A stretch of DNA of 30,672 bases, taken from positions 1-30,672 of the forward strand of contig JAOTUD010000001.1 in NCBI GenBank assembly GCA_029864065.1, written 5' to 3'. Under the pieces are notes generated by a model. That model saw only the letters and a list, made by a program, of their open reading frames with translations. It was not told the origin of the DNA and did no database searches. The DNA comes from Gammaproteobacteria bacterium (GTDB taxonomy: Bacteria > Pseudomonadota > Gammaproteobacteria > GCA-001735895). A program made the translations under genes and the position numbers. This document shows positions 24,083-30,672 of this stretch, piece after piece (within the stretch, counting starts at the first letter, position 1; each line of letters starts with the position of its first letter).

Positions 24083-24087
24083 TGGAG
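24083..24087 (+). promoter_or_regulatory. Shine-Dalgarno site fixing the SDR start
   Basis: GGAGG lies 7 nt before ATG 24095. The frame is open to 23996 with two earlier possible starts, but only this ATG has a strong ribosome binding site, and it gives the normal SDR N-terminus. Confidence 0.7.
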
Positions 24088-24094
24088 GTATTCA

Positions 24095-24826
24095 ATGTCT
24101 ACGCCAGTTTGCGCGATTGTCGGTGCGGGTGAAGGCCTTGGTCGATCGTTGGCAGCGAAGTTTGCCGGCGAAGGTTTTGATATCGGTTTCATTTCGCGCA
24201 CAGAAGAAGGCAGTCGTGCCGCAAACGACGCGGCCGTAAAATCTCGCGTCGACACCAAAACCCGGCATTTCCCCGCCGACGCGACACAACCATTGTCCAT
24301 CGAGCAGGCGATGAGCAAGCTGGTCGATGTGGTTGGCGATGTCGACGTGCTTATCTACAACGTGTGTGACGGATTTCCGCGCTGCGAACCGCTCGATATG
24401 CGCTACGACGAGATGGAAAGTATTTTTCGGCTGGAAGTCGTCGGCGCATTCGCGGCGGCGAAATCGGTCTTGCCTGTGATGCGGCAAAGAGGATCGGGTA
24501 GCATATTCTTTTCCAGCGCCACCGCGGCCCTTCGCGGATCGGCGAACTACCCCCTGTATTCCATCGCTAAATTTGGTTTGCGCGCACTGTCGCAAAGTCT
24601 CGCGAGGGCCTATGCAAAAGACGGTGTACATATCGCCCATATACGGCTCGATTGCGATCTGGATGTCCCCATCATGCGCGAGCTTTACGCTGACAGCTAC
24701 GACCCGGACACTCTGGCCGATCCGGATGCGGTGGCGGAATCCTACTGGCTGCTTCACTGCCAACCACGATCCGCATGGAGCAATGAAGTCGAGTTGCGAC
24801 CCCATACAGAGAACTGGACCTTTTGA
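24095..24826 (+). CDS. Short-chain dehydrogenase/reductase
   Basis: 243 residues. The glycine motif is VGAGEGLGRSLA (9-20), an atypical GxxxGxG in which acidic E13 follows glycine. The NAG motif is replaced by YNVC at 88-91. The catalytic triad is kept: S141 in FSSATAA and Y155-S-I-A-K159. The usual PG loop after the sixth strand is lost (HIRLDCDLDVPIM), so cofactor or substrate handling may differ. This pattern is seen in a group of SDRs of unknown function with glucose/ribitol-dehydrogenase-like annotation. It starts a plus-strand set with the GFA-domain protein (56 nt gap) and DUF1989 protein. Confidence 0.85.
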   Translation: MSTPVCAIVGAGEGLGRSLAAKFAGEGFDIGFISRTEEGSRAANDAAVKSRVDTKTRHFPADATQPLSIEQAMSKLVDVVGDVDVLIYNVCDGFPRCEPLDMRYDEMESIFRLEVVGAFAAAKSVLPVMRQRGSGSIFFSSATAALRGSANYPLYSIAKFGLRALSQSLARAYAKDGVHIAHIRLDCDLDVPIMRELYADSYDPDTLADPDAVAESYWLLHCQPRSAWSNEVELRPHTENWTF

Positions 24827-24882
24827 TTGCAGGCGGCGGTTTTCGGTAGAATGAAACAATCCCTGACTGATGAGCGATATCA

Positions 24883-25731
24883 ATGAACAATCAAGCAAGT
24901 TGTCTGTGCGGTAGCCTGCGCTGGGAAATCACGGCGGAACCATTTAACGCCTTCAATTGCCATTGCAAGATGTGCCGTAAGGCCCATGGTTCGGCGTTTG
25001 GCACTTACTGGTTCGTCAAGCCGGAGCAATTCAACTGGCTTAGCGACACCGATAGCATTGTGCGTTATCGCTCGTCGCATTTGCTGACCCGCAGTTTTTG
25101 CGGGACCTGTGGCTCGGTAGTGCCTTACCCCAGCGGACAGAAGGATCACTGGGTGGCACCAGGCGGATGCCACGATGACGGCAAGAAATCGGACTGTCAT
25201 GTCTTCGCCGCGCATAGCGCACCCTGGTACGGCATTACCGGTGATCTTCCCCGGTACGACGACTACCCCGATTACACCGGGATGGAGCGCGTGGAAGAGG
25301 AACCGCTCGAACCCGGACCTGCAGGTATCGTGCGTGGCAGCTGTTTGTGTGGAACCGTGAAATACCAGATTAGCGAGCCATTTAAACTGGTGCAGAATTG
25401 CCACTGCCATCGATGCCGCAAGGCCCGTGCCGCGGCGCACGCGACCAACGGTTTTACGTCGATTGATGGCGTCAAGTTTGTGCAGGGTGAAGAGTGTCTG
25501 GCGTATTACAAAGTGCCCGATGCGAAATATTTCATGCAAGTGTTTTGCAAAACCTGCGGATCGAAGATGCCACGCCTCGACCCCGACAGAGGGATTGCGG
25601 TGATACCATTCGGCGGTCTGGATGACGACCCCGAAGTCAAACCCTCAAGACATATCTACGTCGATTACATGGCGAAGTGGTACGAAATCACCGACGACTT
25701 GCCGGTGTTCAACGAAGAGCCCACGAGCTGA
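24883..25731 (+). CDS. Tandem double GFA (CENP-V/GFA) zinc-domain protein
   Basis: 282 residues made of two homologous GFA domains. First: C7-L-C9-G, C26-H-C28-K-M-C31 and C73-G-T-C76. Second: C154-L-C156-G, C173-H-C175-H-R-C178 and C222-K-T-C225. Both halves end with the same pattern (WYGITGDLPRYDDYP and WYEITDDLPVFNEEP), so a duplication within the gene is clear. Each domain should bind two zinc ions with its cysteines. The family name derives from glutathione-dependent formaldehyde-activating enzyme, but most members have no proven activity. Single-domain proteins of about 130-160 residues are the norm. Neighbours are an SDR upstream and a DUF1989 protein 21 nt downstream, consistent with one transcript. 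Confidence 0.92.
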   Translation: MNNQASCLCGSLRWEITAEPFNAFNCHCKMCRKAHGSAFGTYWFVKPEQFNWLSDTDSIVRYRSSHLLTRSFCGTCGSVVPYPSGQKDHWVAPGGCHDDGKKSDCHVFAAHSAPWYGITGDLPRYDDYPDYTGMERVEEEPLEPGPAGIVRGSCLCGTVKYQISEPFKLVQNCHCHRCRKARAAAHATNGFTSIDGVKFVQGEECLAYYKVPDAKYFMQVFCKTCGSKMPRLDPDRGIAVIPFGGLDDDPEVKPSRHIYVDYMAKWYEITDDLPVFNEEPTS

Positions 25732-25752
25732 TCCGGGGAAACGTATTAACTT

Positions 25753-26376
25753 ATGACCCAGACTACGATGCTCGATGAAATTATACCCGCGGGGAAATCC
25801 TGGTCGGCAGTCGTTGCAGAGGGACACTATCTCACCATCGTGGATATCGAGGGCCAGCAAGGCGTGGATTTCTTATGCTACAACGCCGATGACCCCGCGG
25901 AGAGATACCACGCACCAAATACATTAAAAGCGATACAGACGTTAAAACTCACTAGCGGACACAATCTTTATTCCGATATCGCGCGGCCCATATTCACCAT
26001 TACTTACGACAGCTGTGACGGCCACGACACCATCGGCGGCTGTTGTAGCGCGCCCAGTAATGAAATGCTATACGGCGTTAAAAATGTCCCCGGCTGCAGA
26101 GAAAACTTTTTATCCGAGTTATCCAGGCACGGACTTGGACGTAAAGACATTGTTCCCAACATCAACTTTTTCTGTAATGTGCCGGTCAATGCAAACCGGA
26201 TGGCGCCCAGTGTATTCGTCGAAGGTGGATCGAGTCCCGGGGATTACGTGAGCCTGCAGGCGAAGATGAATGCATTAGCCGTAATTTCGAATTGCCCGCA
26301 ACTGAATAATCCCTGCAATAGCGGCAAGCCCACGGATATTCGGGTAATTGTTTCGCAACGGCCCTGGAGTCCGTAG
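25753..26376 (+). CDS. DUF1989 / urea carboxylase-associated family protein
   Basis: 207 residues. Matches to the family are IPAGKSWSAVV at 11-21, DIEGQQGVDFLCYNADD at 31-47, the YDSCDGHDTIGGCC cluster at 85-98 (C88, H91, C97, C98), NFFCNVPV at 138-145 and the closing NCPQLNNPCNSGKPTDI at 180-196. The family includes the UAAP1/UAAP2 proteins, two of which together form a carboxyguanidine deiminase in guanidine use. Here there is a single copy and no urea carboxylase, allophanate hydrolase or second subunit, so that role is uncertain. Lies 21 nt after the GFA gene; probably the last gene of that transcript. Cytoplasmic, likely metal-binding. Confidence 0.88.
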   Translation: MTQTTMLDEIIPAGKSWSAVVAEGHYLTIVDIEGQQGVDFLCYNADDPAERYHAPNTLKAIQTLKLTSGHNLYSDIARPIFTITYDSCDGHDTIGGCCSAPSNEMLYGVKNVPGCRENFLSELSRHGLGRKDIVPNINFFCNVPVNANRMAPSVFVEGGSSPGDYVSLQAKMNALAVISNCPQLNNPCNSGKPTDIRVIVSQRPWSP

Positions 26377-26423
26377 AAAATTATGCTGGCAGTTAACATA
26401 ATTCATTCATCATTCACCGCGAA

Positions 26424-26438
26424 GCCCTGAAAAAGGGC
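26424..26438. terminator. Weak bidirectional hairpin between convergent genes
   Basis: GCCCT (26424-26428) and AGGGC (26434-26438) can pair around GAAAA. It lies 48 nt after the DUF1989 stop and 7 nt before the stop of the convergent nitronate monooxygenase-like gene. There is no clear T-run on either side, so it is only a possible terminator. Confidence 0.3.
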
Positions 26439-26444
26439 GCATGA

Positions 26445-27422
26445 TTAGCCCGCGACCATGCCGCGCAGCCGCTGGTTGATCAGGACGTCGGCCTCGCGCA
26501 TGATGCCGTCGATCAGTTCCCGGCAGCTCGGGATGTCGTTGATCAGTCCCGCCACCATGCCGCAGGACCAGGCGCCGGCTTCCAGGTCGCCATCCAGCAT
26601 GATTCGCGGATAGACGCCGGCCACTTCATCGATGATGTCCTCGAACTTCAGCGCGGGGCCGAGGCTGCGTTCCTTTTCCAGCAGGCGTTCGACCGCGGCA
26701 TTTTTCAACACCCGTTCGGTATTGCGCAGCGGACGCATCACCAGCCGGGTGTCCAGTTCACTGGCCGCGACGATGGCCTGCTTGACCTTCTCGTGTACCG
26801 GCGCTTCCCGGGTGGCGATGAAGCGCGTGCCCATGTTGATGCCGTCGGCGCCCAGCGCCAGCGCGGCGACCAGGCTGCGCGCGTCCGCCATGCCGCCCGA
26901 GGCGACGAACGGGATCTCCAGTTCATCGGCGGCGCGTGGCAGCAGGATCATGTTCGGAATATCGTCTTCGCCGGGGTGGCCGCCGCATTCGAAGCCGTCG
27001 ACGGAGACCGCGTCACAACCGATCGCCTGCGCCTTGAGCGAGTGCCTCACCGAGGTACATTTGTGGATAATCCGGATGCCGGCATCCTGCATTGCCGGCA
27101 GGTATTGTTGCGGATTGCTGCCGGCGGTTTCGACGACTTTTACGCCGCCATCGATGATGGCCCTGATGTAGCCGGGGTAATCCGGTGACGACAGGCTGGG
27201 CAGAAAGGTCAGGTTGACGCCGAAGGGTTTTTCCGTCATGTCCCTGCATCTGGCAATCTCGTTGGCCAGGTCTTCGGCGGAGGGTTGTGTCAACCCGGTA
27301 ATAATCCCGAGTCCGCCCGCGTTGGAAACCGCTGCGGCGAGCTTGGCAAAACCCACGTAGTGCATGCCGCCCTGGATGATCGGATGCTCGATGCCGAGCA
27401 TTTGGGTGATGCGCGTTTTCAT
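26445..27422 (-). CDS. Nitronate monooxygenase / 2-nitropropane dioxygenase-like FMN protein
   Basis: 325 residues from ATG 27422. A GTG at 27443 would add 7 residues, but an AGAGG lies between the two, 8 nt before the ATG, so the ATG is preferred. FMN-barrel features: IEHPIIQGGMHYVG at 11-24, NAGGLGIITG at 34-43, the histidine motif FECGGHPGEDD at 144-154 (H149), PFVASGGMADARS at 171-183 and GADGINMGTRF at 191-201. It probably oxidises nitronates or a related substrate using O2 and FMN; the same fold includes FabK enoyl-ACP reductase, so the label is family-level. The 237 nt upstream, between it and the dioxygenase gene, hold no gene. Confidence 0.9.
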   Translation of the reverse strand: MKTRITQMLGIEHPIIQGGMHYVGFAKLAAAVSNAGGLGIITGLTQPSAEDLANEIARCRDMTEKPFGVNLTFLPSLSSPDYPGYIRAIIDGGVKVVETAGSNPQQYLPAMQDAGIRIIHKCTSVRHSLKAQAIGCDAVSVDGFECGGHPGEDDIPNMILLPRAADELEIPFVASGGMADARSLVAALALGADGINMGTRFIATREAPVHEKVKQAIVAASELDTRLVMRPLRNTERVLKNAAVERLLEKERSLGPALKFEDIIDEVAGVYPRIMLDGDLEAGAWSCGMVAGLINDIPSCRELIDGIMREADVLINQRLRGMVAG

Positions 27423-27659
27423 TCGTCGGCCTCTTGTTGTCACAGCGGAAAACGTCAGGAAGTGGAAAACAGTATACCGGTTTCCTCCGACTCGCTTCAG
27501 CCGGCTTTTGCGAAACTGTCTGGGTATACCTGGTTCGCGAATTTACTTTGTACTTAACCAGATGGTATTACGGATTCGCGATGCAACCTGGACGGCGAGA
27601 TCGGGCCGTGAGTTGTCTTTTCGAGCATCGATGCGCTCGCATCGCCGAACCAAGGGCGG

Positions 27660-28880
27660 TTAATTCTGGCTCAACGCGCCGGCATCCTGGTCCCAGTGAG
27701 CGAGATCGGTACGACCTTCCGCCTCGGCCAGTTGCCGGAACAGGCTTTGAAACTCCTCACGGTCCACCGACAGTTGCTGCAACCAGCGCTCCCCGGCCTC
27801 GGGGTCGAACGCGCGACGGCCGTGCAGCACGCGGTGATTGTCGAACACCACCAGTTCGCCGGGTTTAAGCAGGCGCTCGAAAATGCGCTCGGGTGCCAGC
27901 AGCAGCCGGTAAAACCGGCCGATCGCGCGGTAGGCAGGCTCGATCAGTTCGAGTGGCAGATCGAGCGCCGGCAGGGTTCGATCGGTAATCCGGATCCCGC
28001 GAACCTGGCCCTCGCTGTCGAGCGCGATGACGCGCGCGCGGCTACGGAATCTTTCCTGCGGGTTACGCTCGGCGACGAACAGCAGCGGCACCGTGCTAAG
28101 CAACTCGAAGGCATCGGGATCCGAATCGCGCAGCGCGTTCGCGGCGCCGATGCCGTCGACGAAAATCGACGCGCCGCCGCCGCCCGGGTGCGCTTTCAGG
28201 CAGTGAAACAGGTTGATGCCGGGCGGCCCGTGGCGCCAGCCCTCGTCGGTATGGGGCGCCTGCGAATTGGATGCGGTGGCGCCGATGGCCTGGCCGGTGC
28301 CAAGCCGATCCTGCGGTCGCGAGCGGATGTCGAACAGGCTGCCGAAATGAGTCTGCCGCACTGGCCCGAAATGCCGGGCCACGTTATTCAGTGTTCCCGG
28401 CTCGGCTGACAGGTTTCTTAGCAGCGCAATGCCGTAATCGCGCAGATGGGCGAGCACCTCGAGCCGGCACGCCGGTTGCTCGAGATCCGTGGCATCGAAC
28501 CATTGAAATCGATTCGCTGCGTCGGACCGCCACGGCACGGGTTGGTGGCGTCGCTGCTGCCTGCCTGCATTCGCCAGGCAGGCATCGTGCAGAGCGTCCA
28601 GGCAATGCCGGGTGGTGCTGCCGTCGTGCGCCCATTGGATAACCAGCTCCGCCGCCTCGACCGCGGTCGCTTCGATCGACAGGCTGGCGGGTTCCTCGGG
28701 TAGCAGGTAATCATTGGCACCGGCCTGCTCGGGCCGGCCCATCAACGGGAAAAACTGCGCATGGCGTAGCCAGATATACGGAAATCTGGCGTGTTGGCCG
28801 TCCGCCCAGTCGATTAACAATCGGCGCCGCACCGAATCGACACCGATGTTGGTTATTTTGAAGGCTGGAGGTGTTGCCAT
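27660..28880 (-). CDS. TauD/gamma-butyrobetaine hydroxylase-like Fe(II)/2-oxoglutarate dioxygenase
   Basis: 406 residues. N-terminal domain (about 8-100) resembles the BBOX N-terminal (DUF971-like) module: RLLIDWADGQHARFPYIWLRH. The jelly-roll follows with the facial triad H210-T-D212 and H353 (DNHRVLHGRRAF); R355/R356 are candidates for binding 2-oxoglutarate. Gamma-butyrobetaine hydroxylase makes carnitine; relatives hydroxylate trimethyllysine or other substrates. An oddity is that the N-terminal domain lacks the usual zinc-binding cysteines after WLRH (it reads AQFFPLMGRPEQ), so that site is lost or the protein has diverged. Transcribed alone on the minus strand, divergent from the TetR remnant and hydrolase. 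Confidence 0.88.
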   Translation of the reverse strand: MATPPAFKITNIGVDSVRRRLLIDWADGQHARFPYIWLRHAQFFPLMGRPEQAGANDYLLPEEPASLSIEATAVEAAELVIQWAHDGSTTRHCLDALHDACLANAGRQQRRHQPVPWRSDAANRFQWFDATDLEQPACRLEVLAHLRDYGIALLRNLSAEPGTLNNVARHFGPVRQTHFGSLFDIRSRPQDRLGTGQAIGATASNSQAPHTDEGWRHGPPGINLFHCLKAHPGGGGASIFVDGIGAANALRDSDPDAFELLSTVPLLFVAERNPQERFRSRARVIALDSEGQVRGIRITDRTLPALDLPLELIEPAYRAIGRFYRLLLAPERIFERLLKPGELVVFDNHRVLHGRRAFDPEAGERWLQQLSVDREEFQSLFRQLAEAEGRTDLAHWDQDAGALSQN

Positions 28881-29040
28881 GTTTGCGACTCTGAGCTTTG
28901 CCGAGGTCTAGAATGCCTGTATTTTCGATGAAACTCCATGCAGGAAATACGATCGGAACAACCAAGTTTTTCGACTGCCGGTAAACTATTCCGGTAAAGG
29001 AATTGTTGCCAGACGACTTAAGGTGCTGGTATTTCTGTTA

Positions 29041-29056
29041 CTGACCGTTTGGTCAG
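29041..29056. promoter_or_regulatory. TetR-type operator palindrome
   Basis: CTGACC-GTTT-GGTCAG is a perfect 6-bp inverted repeat around a 4-bp centre, of the kind bound by many TetR/AcrR repressors. It lies 34 nt before the ATG of the TetR remnant, where self-regulation would act, and between the divergent dioxygenase gene and the alpha/beta hydrolase gene. Since the adjacent regulator is destroyed, the site may be an orphan or be read by a TetR protein from elsewhere. Confidence 0.6.
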
Positions 29057-29090
29057 AAATCATTTCGACGTGGCTTGACAACGACCCGAT

Positions 29091-29334
29091 ATGGCGAGAC
29101 CCAGAAAGTTCGACGTCGCTCGCGGCCTTCGTCGTCAGCGCCTATTTCGGCGTGCGTGTGCTTGCCAAAGGCGGCGCGCCGGCGGCGATGATCGGCGATA
29201 CGCGCGATCATTGCCTGCAGCTGCTTTCCTGGGATTCGGGGGCGCTATTCGAGCGCCGGCCGGCGATGATTCGATCGATCGCAACCACAAAAAACTCTCT
29301 ATTTGTTGGCGCCTGGGGTAAATTACGCCGGTAA
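29091..29334 (+). pseudogene. TetR-family regulator reduced to its first and last codons
   Basis: ATG 29091 opens with MARPRKFD, a standard TetR N-terminus, in frame 3. From about 29112 another frame reads TSLAAFVVSAYFGVRVLAKG, then GAPAAMIGDTRDHCLQLL, which fits the end of a TetR C-terminal ligand domain (L-A-A-x-V...G-x-R-V-L-A..G-A). The helix-turn-helix and most of the ligand domain, some 450 bp, are missing, and the two ends join out of frame near 29108-29118. The C-terminal frame then runs on to TAA 29332-29334. Neither frame can make a regulator. The preceding palindrome at 29041-29056 was probably its operator. Confidence 0.78.
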
Positions 29335-29356
29335 CAATCCTGTATTTTAATTTTCT

Positions 29357-30148
29357 ATGCCTGAAACCAGCCGCAACGGCAGCGTCTACGAACTGAGCGG
29401 GCCCAGCGATGCATCGACAATCGTTTTCGTCCACGGGCTCGGGTTGAACCGTCACGTCTGGGAAAGGTACGTGACGCGCTTTTCGCAACGTTTCAGGGTT
29501 TTGCATTACGATCTTTTCGGGCATGGCGATAGCGCGGCGCCCCCGCAAACGCCGTCGCTGACGACGTTCAGCGAGCAGCTGCTCGACCTGCTGGACGAGC
29601 TCGGAATCGAGCAGTGCTCGATCATCGGTTTTTCGCTGGGGGGCATGATCAATCGCCGCTTCGCGATGGATCACCCAGACCGCTTGCGCGCACTGGCGAT
29701 TCTGAACTCACCGCACGAGCGCGACCCGGAGGCGCAGAAACTGGTCGAGCAACGCGCGCTCGATTCGGCCGCGGGCGGACCGGGCGCCACGCTCGACGCG
29801 ACCATCGAGCGCTGGTTTACCGCCGACTTTATCGAAGCCAATCCGGAATACATCGCCACCGTGCGCGGCTGGGTGCTGGCGAACGATCCGGAAATCTATG
29901 CAAAATGCAGGCAGGTGCTCGCTTTCGGCGTGATCGAGCTGATTCGTCCGCAACCGCCGATCACCCACCCGACCCTGATGATCACCTGCGAAAACGACAG
30001 CGGCAGCACCCCGGAAATGAGCCAGGCCATCGCCAGCGAAATCAAAGGTGCGCAGGTCGTTGTCGTGCCGGAACTACAGCATATGGGGCTGGTCGAAAAT
30101 CCGTCTTTCTTCATCAATGCGCTGGCGGAATTTCTCGAACAAATATAG
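29357..30148 (+). CDS. Alpha/beta hydrolase
   Basis: 263 residues. The oxyanion segment is FVHGLGLNRHVW at 24-35, the nucleophile elbow GFSLGG has S93, the acid is D214 in TCENDSGST and the base H242 in ELQHMGL. Strand order and length fit 3-oxoadipate enol-lactonase-like or BioH/RutD-like cytoplasmic esterases and C-C hydrolases. It starts just after the TetR remnant and lies 36 nt before a ThDP-dependent enzyme, so the two are probably co-transcribed and act on related substrates. It may once have been controlled by the lost TetR protein. Confidence 0.9.
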   Translation: MPETSRNGSVYELSGPSDASTIVFVHGLGLNRHVWERYVTRFSQRFRVLHYDLFGHGDSAAPPQTPSLTTFSEQLLDLLDELGIEQCSIIGFSLGGMINRRFAMDHPDRLRALAILNSPHERDPEAQKLVEQRALDSAAGGPGATLDATIERWFTADFIEANPEYIATVRGWVLANDPEIYAKCRQVLAFGVIELIRPQPPITHPTLMITCENDSGSTPEMSQAIASEIKGAQVVVVPELQHMGLVENPSFFINALAEFLEQI

Positions 30149-30184
30149 GCTCATGGAAAATACCTTGGCGAAAGGGGAGGGCGA

Positions 30185-30672
30185 ATGAAAAAAATGTCAG
30201 GAGGGCAGGCGGCGGTCGCATCGCTGCAGGCCGAAAAGGTCGAGCATGTATTCGGGCTCATCGGTTCGGCGACGATGGAAATGTTCGACGCGCTGTATGA
30301 CGCCAGCGACATCAAATTCATCGGCGTGCACGACGAGCGCACCGGCACCCACATGGCCGACGGCTACGCGCGCGCCTCGGGGCGGGCCGGCGTCATCCTG
30401 GCCGGCCAGAACGGCCCGGGTGCGACCAACCTCGTCACCGGGCTGGCGCAGGCTTACGCGGCGTTTTCGCCGGTCGTGTCGATCGCCGGCTCGCTGTCTT
30501 CCGCGCATGTTTATCGCGACGCCTTCCAGGAAGTCGATCAACAGGCGTTATTCAAACCGATCACCAAGAAAACCTGGACCGTCACGCAAACCGCGCGCGT
30601 GCCGGAAATGTTCCGCGAGGCGTTTCGTACCGCGATGACGCCGCGGCGCGGGCCGGTACAGCTCAATATCCC
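30185..30672 (+). CDS. Thiamine diphosphate-dependent enzyme (acetolactate synthase-like), N-terminal part
   Basis: Runs off the right end; 162 residues are visible. A strong Shine-Dalgarno (GGGGAGGG) precedes ATG 30185. The pyrimidine-binding domain of the acetolactate synthase/pyruvate oxidase/benzoylformate decarboxylase group is clear: GLIGSATMEMFDAL, VHDERTGTHMADGYARASG with the cofactor-activating E51, NGPGATNLVTGLAQAY, and TPRRGPVQLNIP. It should use ThDP for decarboxylation or carboligation of a 2-oxo acid. The DER-T-T-HMADGY version differs from canonical IlvB (HEQGA-HAADGY), so a catabolic decarboxylase or ligase is more likely than branched-chain synthesis. It lies 36 nt after the alpha/beta hydrolase. 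Confidence 0.9.
   Translation, partial: MKKMSGGQAAVASLQAEKVEHVFGLIGSATMEMFDALYDASDIKFIGVHDERTGTHMADGYARASGRAGVILAGQNGPGATNLVTGLAQAYAAFSPVVSIAGSLSSAHVYRDAFQEVDQQALFKPITKKTWTVTQTARVPEMFREAFRTAMTPRRGPVQLNI

Larger units (their letters stand above)
23327..24094. other. 768-nt AT-richer decayed region, no intact gene
   Basis: Base composition here is visibly lower in GC than the flanking genes. It contains the EAL remnant at 23642-23821 on the minus strand. On the plus strand, a frame open from 23495 to the TGA at 23678-23680 reads sensibly (GIPNFKVLIDYLFTQHN, then FHTWAEQRIKLLNEVENF) but has no good start and no family I recognise; it may be another gene tail. Bases 23840-24060 hold nothing I can name. 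The last 30 nt carry the ribosome binding site for the next SDR. Confidence 0.6.

Noticed and set aside
25732..25752. Guanidine riboswitch upstream of the DUF1989 gene
   Set aside because: The gap to the GFA gene is only 21 nt and holds no structured element; I saw none upstream of the SDR either, though only by eye.
27420..27443. GTG 27443 as start of the nitronate monooxygenase-like gene
   Set aside because: An AGAGG ribosome binding site lies between it and ATG 27422, and the ATG gives the normal family N-terminus.
29023..29334. A 103-residue small membrane protein starting at ATG 29023
   Set aside because: Its first third crosses the operator palindrome and the TetR start in the wrong frame, while its last part matches a TetR C-terminus; a pseudogene explains the sequence better.

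Overview
The window reads as chromosomal DNA of a GC-rich gammaproteobacterium, probably a free-living aerobic heterotroph. This is inferred from gene content, codon composition and the GGGGACAGTTTA-type intergenic palindromes, not from a marker gene; the only housekeeping gene is the 3' end of an EF-G-type translation factor at the left edge. No rRNA, tRNA, CRISPR array, phage module or intact transposase is visible. Almost everything is small-molecule catabolism and transport.

Layout. (1) 1-537: EF-G-like C-terminus. (2) 5048 to 719, minus: a four-gene operon (DMT permease, MBL hydrolase, class-III aminotransferase, class-C-beta-lactamase-like serine hydrolase) with 12-23 nt gaps and one 4-nt overlap. 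(3) 5173-8213, plus: crotonase, aldehyde dehydrogenase and SDR; 8346-8945 is a small degenerate-site SDR. (4) 9380-11188: a NMT1/THI5-type periplasmic binding domain fused through one membrane helix to a histidine kinase. (5) 12223-11297 DMT permease, 13950-12517 OmpA-type lipoprotein, with REP-like palindromes and a 20-bp tandem repeat between and around them. (6) 18399 to 14209, minus: overlapping crotonase, ADP-forming acyl-CoA synthetase and MFS permease genes, a compact import/activate/hydrate unit. (7) 18573-23326: a hydroxypyruvate-isomerase-like gene flanked by a wrecked copy and an intact copy of a membrane fatty-acid-hydroxylase-family gene; the intact copy leads into a MttB-family methyltransferase and a ketopantoate-reductase-family gene. 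(8) 23327-24094: an AT-richer decayed stretch with the tail of an EAL-domain gene. (9) 24095-26376: SDR, tandem double GFA-domain protein, DUF1989 protein. (10) 27422-26445 nitronate monooxygenase-like and 28880-27660 gamma-butyrobetaine-hydroxylase-like dioxygenase, minus. (11) 28970-30672: a TetR gene collapsed to its two ends, with a TetR-type operator still present, then an alpha/beta hydrolase and the start of a ThDP-dependent enzyme.

How the genes may work together (inference): the gene families (MttB, BBOX/TauD, class-III aminotransferase, DUF1989, crotonases, acyl-CoA synthetase, ALDH) fit uptake and breakdown of nitrogenous or quaternary-amine compounds and carboxylic acids, but no substrate can be assigned from sequence. 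I see no defence or mobile system. The most distinctive features are three decayed genes (two reduced to their N- and C-terminal ends), the sensor fusion, the MBL-aminotransferase-hydrolase operon, and the FAH-MttB-PanE gene set.
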